Of a DNA stretch of 64,000 nucleotides, positions 59,065 to 64,000 are shown piece by piece (the first letter of the stretch is position 1; every line of letters begins with the position of its first letter). The notes below the pieces were generated by a model. That model was not told the origin of the DNA, searched no databases, and was given only the letters and a program-made list of their open reading frames with translations. Both the position numbers and the translations under genes were made by a program. This stretch comes from G963674685 sp963674685. GTDB taxonomy: Bacteria > Lernaellota > Lernaellaia > JACKCT01. The stretch is from contig CAXXWT010000003.1 of NCBI GenBank assembly GCA_963674685.2, positions 372,001 through 436,000 on the forward strand, given 5' to 3'.

Positions 59065-60324
59065 TCACACCCCCATAAAGTCAGCCAACGGCCCGAAGTC
59101 CGCGCCGCCAGCGAGCAGGCACGCCCCGAACACAAAGGAGTCGGCAGGTAATGGGAACGAGTCATCGGCATCGGTGATGGCTTCGTAGAGACCAGGGAAT
59201 CCGGTGGATGATTCGACTTTGAGGACGAACAACCCGGTGAGCGTGAGGATCGCCATGATGCGCTCGATAAGGTCGGTGATCATCTGGGCGATCTGGCGCA
59301 GCTTCTGGGCGCGCTTCTTGAGGATTTCCGCGAGTTCCTGGAGCAACGCCAAAAAGCCATCAGCCATGCGCAGCAGGCCGCAAATCCTTTTAACGAGCGC
59401 ATCGACTTCATCGAGGAACGGGATGATTTCGGCGAGCGTCAGGCTCGACCAATCCGGCGCGGTCGGGAGGCGGTTATTGGCAGCGGCCGCGCTGCCTGTC
59501 ATGGCGACCGGCGACCCCTTGGAAAAATCCTGGGGCAGCGGATCGGTCAGAACGAAGGTGCGCGTCGCCTTGTCTATAGATTTGATGTAGGTGAAGGACG
59601 GCAACGCAACCGCGAGCGGGCCGACAACGATCCAGTCATCCTCGGCGAAGCCTGTGATATCCTTGAGCACGATACTGCGGTCGCCCTTCTTCGCGTCGGC
59701 GTCCAGGATGGTGACGACGAAACGGTCCCAGGCGTCCTTGTAGGCCTTGATGCCCAGCAATTCGCCGATGGCCCGAATCAACACTAAGAAACCATCAAGC
59801 GATGGGGTTCCCGCGACAAGGAAGATCGCGCCGACCTCAGCGTTGTCCGAAAACACGGGCCTAGCGATGTCGCCCAGATCATCGAGTGATTTCTTCCATC
59901 GCGCCTGCCAACCGGGCCACCCATAAGCCACGGCGGTCGTGCCGAGCGGCAGGTCCTCAGGCTTCACATCTCCCTCGCGGATGTCCGAACCGCGCGCTTC
60001 GCCCTCAGCCATCGCCTGTCTGATCTTATCCCAATCAAAAGAGCGCACCTGGTAGAAGGGCCAACCCGCGCAGTCATGATAGAAATAGATGTCGGTATGC
60101 AAAATATCCGACATCGTCTCTTCGAGAAGCGTAATGAGTTCCTGAATTGTGGCACGCAGCGGATCGGTCACGTCGACCAGGAGGCTCGTCAGCGTCTCGA
60201 TGGCCGAGGCGATGGTTTCGGCAGCCGTGCCGATCTGCTCGCAGACGATTCCAACCTGCTCGGTCGCGTCGGCGACCGGCCCTGGAAACAGGCTCTGCAG
60301 ATTGAATTCAGCCCACTGACTCAT
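59065..60324 (-). CDS. Phage structural protein, unknown
   Basis: A 419-residue protein between the spike and wedge genes. It is helical at both ends (TEQVGIVCEQIGTAAETIAS, LLQELAEILKKRAQKLRQIA) with a beta-rich centre around 200-280. I do not recognise the family. Position suggests a baseplate or tail-tip component. Confidence 0.65.
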   Translation of the reverse strand: MSQWAEFNLQSLFPGPVADATEQVGIVCEQIGTAAETIASAIETLTSLLVDVTDPLRATIQELITLLEETMSDILHTDIYFYHDCAGWPFYQVRSFDWDKIRQAMAEGEARGSDIREGDVKPEDLPLGTTAVAYGWPGWQARWKKSLDDLGDIARPVFSDNAEVGAIFLVAGTPSLDGFLVLIRAIGELLGIKAYKDAWDRFVVTILDADAKKGDRSIVLKDITGFAEDDWIVVGPLAVALPSFTYIKSIDKATRTFVLTDPLPQDFSKGSPVAMTGSAAAANNRLPTAPDWSSLTLAEIIPFLDEVDALVKRICGLLRMADGFLALLQELAEILKKRAQKLRQIAQMITDLIERIMAILTLTGLFVLKVESSTGFPGLYEAITDADDSFPLPADSFVFGACLLAGGADFGPLADFMGV

Positions 60325-60511
60325 CGCGTCCTTTCGCTCCTTGAAAATACCGAACCGTTCTTGCCATGCCCTCGATCCGCTGCGCTTCTTGTTCGAGCAG
60401 TTCCTTGCGAATCCGCTCCATCAATTCCGCGATCCGTTTCAGCCGTTTCACCACACCAGGCTCCTTGGCCTTTTTCCAACCCACCTGTGCAGAGCCGAGC
60501 CTGCGCATCAC
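60308..60511 (-). CDS. Small basic phage protein
   Basis: Sixty-seven residues, highly basic and helical (LKRIAELMERIRKELLEQEA). It overlaps the spike gene by four bases and the next gene by 17, as expected for a tightly packed phage operon. Function unknown. Confidence 0.6.
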   Translation of the reverse strand: MMRRLGSAQVGWKKAKEPGVVKRLKRIAELMERIRKELLEQEAQRIEGMARTVRYFQGAKGRDESVG

Positions 60512-61692
60512 GGCACCGCAAAGAACTGGCGCGTCGACAGCGACGCGGTGATAGCCGACAAAAGCGCACTCACCGCAAGGCCGACAGCGGTGTTGAAGGT
60601 TCCCAGCGCCGTGGCGATCTGCGAACCGATGACCGGGTTGGAGCCGGAAAACGATCCGGTGAGCGTCGCCAGGGCTGTGGTCATTGCTGTCGTGTACGTG
60701 GTGAACGCCGTGGAGAGCGCCGTGCCGTTGACCATCGGCGCCGATGCGCCGGGAATGAATACGCCGCCCCAGCAGTTGATCATCGGCGGCGGGCTGCCGA
60801 TCTGGATCGCAGCGGGCATGGGCGTGCCCATCGCATTGGCGACCATGATGTCCAAGTTCCCGCCAACGAGGACCTGTTTGGATTTGGCCACAGCTTCAAA
60901 GTCAGCGCCGAGTACCTTGGTTTTGCGATCCGAGCCAACCGTGACGCTTTGCAATCCGTCAACATCCACCGTCTGCTCGCCCTCGACCCGCTGGACGTGG
61001 TTGCCCATGACATCGGCCTTTGTCGCGGCGGATTTGAGCTTCAGGTAGTTTTCGTCTTCCGGATCATCGAAGGTAGCCGCATCGTCCAGAACACCGTGGA
61101 CCGCCGTTTCTCCTTTTTCCAAGATGCGAAGGGATCGGCCTTTGACCTTTTCTGTCGCTTTACGTCCAACGATGACGTTCAGGTTCTCGCCGATGGTTTC
61201 GGAGACTGAGCCATCAACCGTTTTTGCATCGGCGCCGGTGACGACCGTTTTTAAGTTGTAGCCGTTGACGATGATCTCGCCGGTCTGCGGTTTGAGCTTG
61301 ATGCACTGGCCCACGCGATCGGTGATGACGATCATCCCGACCTTGGCCCCGACCGGCGTGCGGTTGTTGATCAGCACCGCGCCATCCACAAAGGGGTTCG
61401 TGGGATCGCCGCCCCAGAATGCAACCGACACTTCACTGTCCACTTCGGGCAGCGCGAAGATTCCCCATCCGTCCATCGCCATCGGCGACTTCACGGGGAT
61501 GAACGGAAGAGAAAGTGCTTCATCGTTACCCTGTGGTGAGCCTGCCGAACCATCGCCGGGGATCTCCACATCAACGCGGTAGTCGTCTTCATAGACCTTG
61601 GTTACCACGCCCGAAAGCGACAGGCGCATGTGCGGTCGCAGGTCCGGAGCCAATTTCTCGATGAGGCTTTTGATTTCCTGCTCAAGACCCAT
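60508..61692 (-). CDS. Phage baseplate spike (gpV/gp5-like) protein
   Basis: A 394-residue protein. The N-terminal OB-fold domain (~20-115) has FALPEVDSEVSVAFWGGDPT, the gp5/VgrG-type signature. A beta-helical stalk follows (repeats such as QSVTVGSDRKTKVLGADFEA), and then a glycine-rich PAAxRIG-like stretch and a helical C-terminus. It forms the membrane-piercing tip of a contractile tail. Confidence 0.82.
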   Translation of the reverse strand: MGLEQEIKSLIEKLAPDLRPHMRLSLSGVVTKVYEDDYRVDVEIPGDGSAGSPQGNDEALSLPFIPVKSPMAMDGWGIFALPEVDSEVSVAFWGGDPTNPFVDGAVLINNRTPVGAKVGMIVITDRVGQCIKLKPQTGEIIVNGYNLKTVVTGADAKTVDGSVSETIGENLNVIVGRKATEKVKGRSLRILEKGETAVHGVLDDAATFDDPEDENYLKLKSAATKADVMGNHVQRVEGEQTVDVDGLQSVTVGSDRKTKVLGADFEAVAKSKQVLVGGNLDIMVANAMGTPMPAAIQIGSPPPMINCWGGVFIPGASAPMVNGTALSTAFTTYTTAMTTALATLTGSFSGSNPVIGSQIATALGTFNTAVGLAVSALLSAITASLSTRQFFAVP

Positions 61693-62470
61693 CGATGCGC
61701 TCCATCTTCAGAAAAGTCCGGCTGCCACCGTTGTTTGAAAGAAAATGCTTTACGCCGGTCACATAGAAACGGCCCGTGTCGCCGGCATGATCGGTGACTT
61801 CGATTAGCGTGGAATGGCGCACCGGCATGCCCACAGTCAGCAGCGTGGAAGTTCCGGACGCCTTCAAGTTCATGTCGAGAATGTTTCGGCCGTAAACGAA
61901 CGAAAAGGCTGGTTCCTGTTCCAGGTCGCGCGGCTCGAAACGGAACGCACCTTCCTCGTCGATGAACCAGTCGTAACTAAGTCCCAGGCGGTCGTTGATC
62001 ATTTTCACTGCCTGCCAAACCGTGTTTTGGTAAAGGGGCAAGCGGTCGAGCGTTTCCTCGATTTCAGGCACCTTGGAAGCGTCGATTTCCAAGTCGCCAA
62101 CAATCTTTCGCAAAATCGAAGTCGGCGTTTCATCCTGGTAGGTGATGGTCAACCTGGTCTCGAAGAGCTTTCGCATGGCGTCCGCGCCGAAAACCGTCAG
62201 GCGCTTCTTCGGCAGGACGTCCATGACTGAGCCAGAAAAGATCGTGTCCAGGTCGTAGCCCTTGTAGCCGTGGCGCACGATCAGAGGTGCGCCCTTTTCG
62301 ATCCGCCCAGCCAAATCGCCCGGCAAATCAGGAAACGTGATCTCACAAGTGTCGGCGGTCGGCTCACGAGTAGACCAGACGGTCATGCCGGAAACGGTTG
62401 CCAGAGTTTGGCTCCCGATATCGACTTCAGTTTTCGGTCCCAAATATTGAATCTTCTGCGGTTCCATCAT
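61682..62470 (-). CDS. Phage late control D-like baseplate hub protein
   Basis: A 262-residue protein of the gpD/gp27 hub type. GAPLIVRHGYKGYDLDTIFS, DAMRKLFETRLTITYQDETP and QAVKMINDRLGLSYDWFIDE are typical of hub barrels. It partners the spike encoded next. It overlaps the upstream gene by four bases. Confidence 0.8.
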   Translation of the reverse strand: MMEPQKIQYLGPKTEVDIGSQTLATVSGMTVWSTREPTADTCEITFPDLPGDLAGRIEKGAPLIVRHGYKGYDLDTIFSGSVMDVLPKKRLTVFGADAMRKLFETRLTITYQDETPTSILRKIVGDLEIDASKVPEIEETLDRLPLYQNTVWQAVKMINDRLGLSYDWFIDEEGAFRFEPRDLEQEPAFSFVYGRNILDMNLKASGTSTLLTVGMPVRHSTLIEVTDHAGDTGRFYVTGVKHFLSNNGGSRTFLKMERIDGS

Positions 62471-63159
62471 TCATCCCCCGGCCTTGGAGGACCGCTTCCG
62501 CCCATGGCGTTCTGCTTGCCCGAATTAAAGGCGTCGCGCAGCCAGGAATCCTCTTCACTCGCACTGGCTGCGTCGTCGGCTGCGGCCGAATCGGGATTGT
62601 CGGAACCTCCGCCCGATTCACTTGGATCGCTCCCACTACCGCTTCCGCCGGCCCCGCCAGAACCTCCGGACCCGCCGCCGCGATCATCGACCGCCGCTTC
62701 GATCGGCTCGAATTCGGTCAAGCTGACTGTGACCTGCAATTGATCCGTGCCCTCTGCGTCGGAGATATCCAATCCCTTGAAGAGCACGGTCTGGATACGA
62801 CACGCGTCGGTCAGCGGGCTCTGTATGGAAAACACGCGGGGGAGCGAATCTGCATCATCGCGTTTGCGAAAAGCGTCTTGAAGGACTGAGTATTTCTTCA
62901 GGGCAGTAAGGCCATCGTCGTCGGAGTAAAGGATCAATCCAATGCTGATCTCACTGTCCTGGTAGCCCACGGCCTGTTTGGCCTTGCCAGAACGTCCAGG
63001 CACTTTGGCCTCGTCGACTCTTACTTCCTGTCGCACGCGCATCTGTCCGTGGGGAACGGGAAATTCGAAAAGCACGTTGGCGATATCCGGTGTGCCGTCC
63101 GATTTCACGTCGCCAAGCTTCACGAAGATCGGGCCGCTGTTGGTGTAATCATCAGACAT
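62467..63159 (-). CDS. Phage tail-associated protein with Gly/Ser-rich tail
   Basis: A 230-residue protein between the tape measure and hub genes, a position often held by the LysM/DUF6046-type tube-initiator family. The first ~150 residues are beta-rich (KVPGRSGKAKQAVGYQDSEI). The last ~75 are low-complexity Gly, Ser, Asp and Ala (GGSGGSGGAGGSGSGSDPSE). I do not recognise the exact family. Confidence 0.6.
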   Translation of the reverse strand: MSDDYTNSGPIFVKLGDVKSDGTPDIANVLFEFPVPHGQMRVRQEVRVDEAKVPGRSGKAKQAVGYQDSEISIGLILYSDDDGLTALKKYSVLQDAFRKRDDADSLPRVFSIQSPLTDACRIQTVLFKGLDISDAEGTDQLQVTVSLTEFEPIEAAVDDRGGGSGGSGGAGGSGSGSDPSESGGGSDNPDSAAADDAASASEEDSWLRDAFNSGKQNAMGGSGPPRPGDE

Positions 63160-64000
63160 AAGCCGCCCCCCAGCGCCGGTTCAGCCGGGCGAACAGTTCC
63201 TCCATGCGAGTTTCCAGGTCGGCGACCGCGTCCTCGGTGTCGTTGACGTTGATGACGATTGCCCCCTTTTCGATGGTCAGAGACGAGGCAACAGCAGTGG
63301 TGCTCTCGCTTGGAGCAGACGACGCTGTGGCAAGATCGACAGGCTTGGACGTCAAATCAACCCGCGCCAGTGCGGTTTCAACACCGCGTGTCGGTCCATC
63401 GGCCCCCTGGATAAGCCCCTTTGTAAATGTCGGGAAAAACGCCTTGCCCGATGCGGTGAGATCAGCCAGCGGTCCGGCCTTGGCGTCGGAGCCGGGCAGC
63501 AGGTCCCGAATCCATCCAACCACTTTGGTGACGCTCGTCTTAAGCGATTCCCAGGTGGCCATGATTCCGTCTTTGAATGCCTGGATCAGTCCGGCGCCCG
63601 CGTCATAGAAAATACCGCCCATGCCGGAAAACCAGCCCGCGATTGCGCCGAAGTAACCCTTGATGCCCTCCCAAACGTTCACGAACATTTGCTTGATCGT
63701 GATCCAGGCGCCCGACCAGTCGCCGGTCAATATCTGCATGCTCGCCTTGAAAATGCCGCTGATAACGGACCACCCGATGTAGATGATGTTTTTGATCATG
63801 TTCCAGACGGTGGCGATGGTGAGCTTTACTGATTCCCAGGCGGCGACCGTTACCGTTTTGATCACGCCCCAGGAAAAGGTGAGATAGCCCCTCACAAAGG
63901 CGATGGCGGGCGCCAGGTAGGTGTAGATAACTTTGCCGACAGAGGTCAGCACCTTGCTTACCATGGGCCAGACATCGGCGGTGTAGGATTGTACCGATTG
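63152..64000 (-). CDS. Tape measure protein, C-terminal part (cut by the window edge)
   Basis: At least 282 residues; the frame is open to the right edge. Amphipathic and hydrophobic repeats rich in Trp (VWNMIKNIIYIGWSVISGIF, VWEGIKGYFGAIAGWFSGMG) are typical of tail length-determining proteins. A soluble C-terminus follows. The rest of the tail and any head genes lie beyond the window. Confidence 0.8.
   Translation of the reverse strand, partial: QSVQSYTADVWPMVSKVLTSVGKVIYTYLAPAIAFVRGYLTFSWGVIKTVTVAAWESVKLTIATVWNMIKNIIYIGWSVISGIFKASMQILTGDWSGAWITIKQMFVNVWEGIKGYFGAIAGWFSGMGGIFYDAGAGLIQAFKDGIMATWESLKTSVTKVVGWIRDLLPGSDAKAGPLADLTASGKAFFPTFTKGLIQGADGPTRGVETALARVDLTSKPVDLATASSAPSESTTAVASSLTIEKGAIVINVNDTEDAVADLETRMEELFARLNRRWGAAYV

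Overview
The window looks like the chromosome of an uncultured Gram-negative bacterium. Evidence for this is lipoprotein signal peptides, an Lgt, a periplasm-type nuclease, secreted proteins and abundant short dispersed palindromes. The gene mix (YeiH-type exporter, fused ECF ATPase, DmdC-like acyl-CoA dehydrogenase, tRNA-Sec) suggests a deltaproteobacteria-like lineage. The lineage is inferred from gene content only; no rRNA or ribosomal protein is present.

Layout. 1-10,150: housekeeping genes (carbamate kinase arcC, a three-gene ECF vitamin or metal transporter, a cobalamin-binding-like protein, an acyl-CoA dehydrogenase). They are interrupted by a 1,974-bp element with perfect 22-bp terminal inverted repeats around one unfamiliar 521-residue protein. 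10,389-16,871: a complete type V-B CRISPR-Cas locus on the minus strand: cas12b, a cas4-cas1 fusion, cas2, a predicted tracrRNA with its own promoter, and an 8-repeat array. 16,921-26,600: queG, a repeat-rich 1-kb gap, a lipoprotein hydrolase, two HGSNAT-like membrane acyltransferases, a secreted sialidase-fold protein with an Asp-rich tail, and a YeiH-type exporter. 27,200-31,580: a roughly 4.4-kb insertion (His-tailed EamA transporter, Na/Ca exchanger, Fic protein, AbiEi-like antitoxin). It lies between two diverged copies of the yeiH 3' end, a tiny Asp-rich lipoprotein and the 3' end of tRNA-Sec. 32,098-40,300: core genes (selC, a histidine-less sensor kinase, polA, a secreted nuclease, lgt, a TPR protein, tRNA-Asn).

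40,300-64,000: accessory DNA that begins immediately 3' of tRNA-Asn. It holds a DUF488 pair, an operon of a PLD-fold protein with a large uncharacterised partner, and a type ISP single-chain restriction-modification enzyme under an Xre regulator with a broken RhuM-like gene. It then enters the lysis and contractile-tail module of a prophage or tailocin, cut by the right edge.

How they work together. The Cas12b locus is self-contained: adaptation genes, effector, guide array, and a tracrRNA whose fold and two pairing regions match the arrangement known from Alicyclobacillus Cas12b. The right-hand island is a defence and phage region at a tRNA gene. The points that most deserve follow-up are the tracrRNA and G-tract repeats, the TIR element with no recognisable transposase, the PLD-partner operon, the AbiEi-Fic pairing, and the family of Asp-rich proteins ending in Cys-Gly-Cys.
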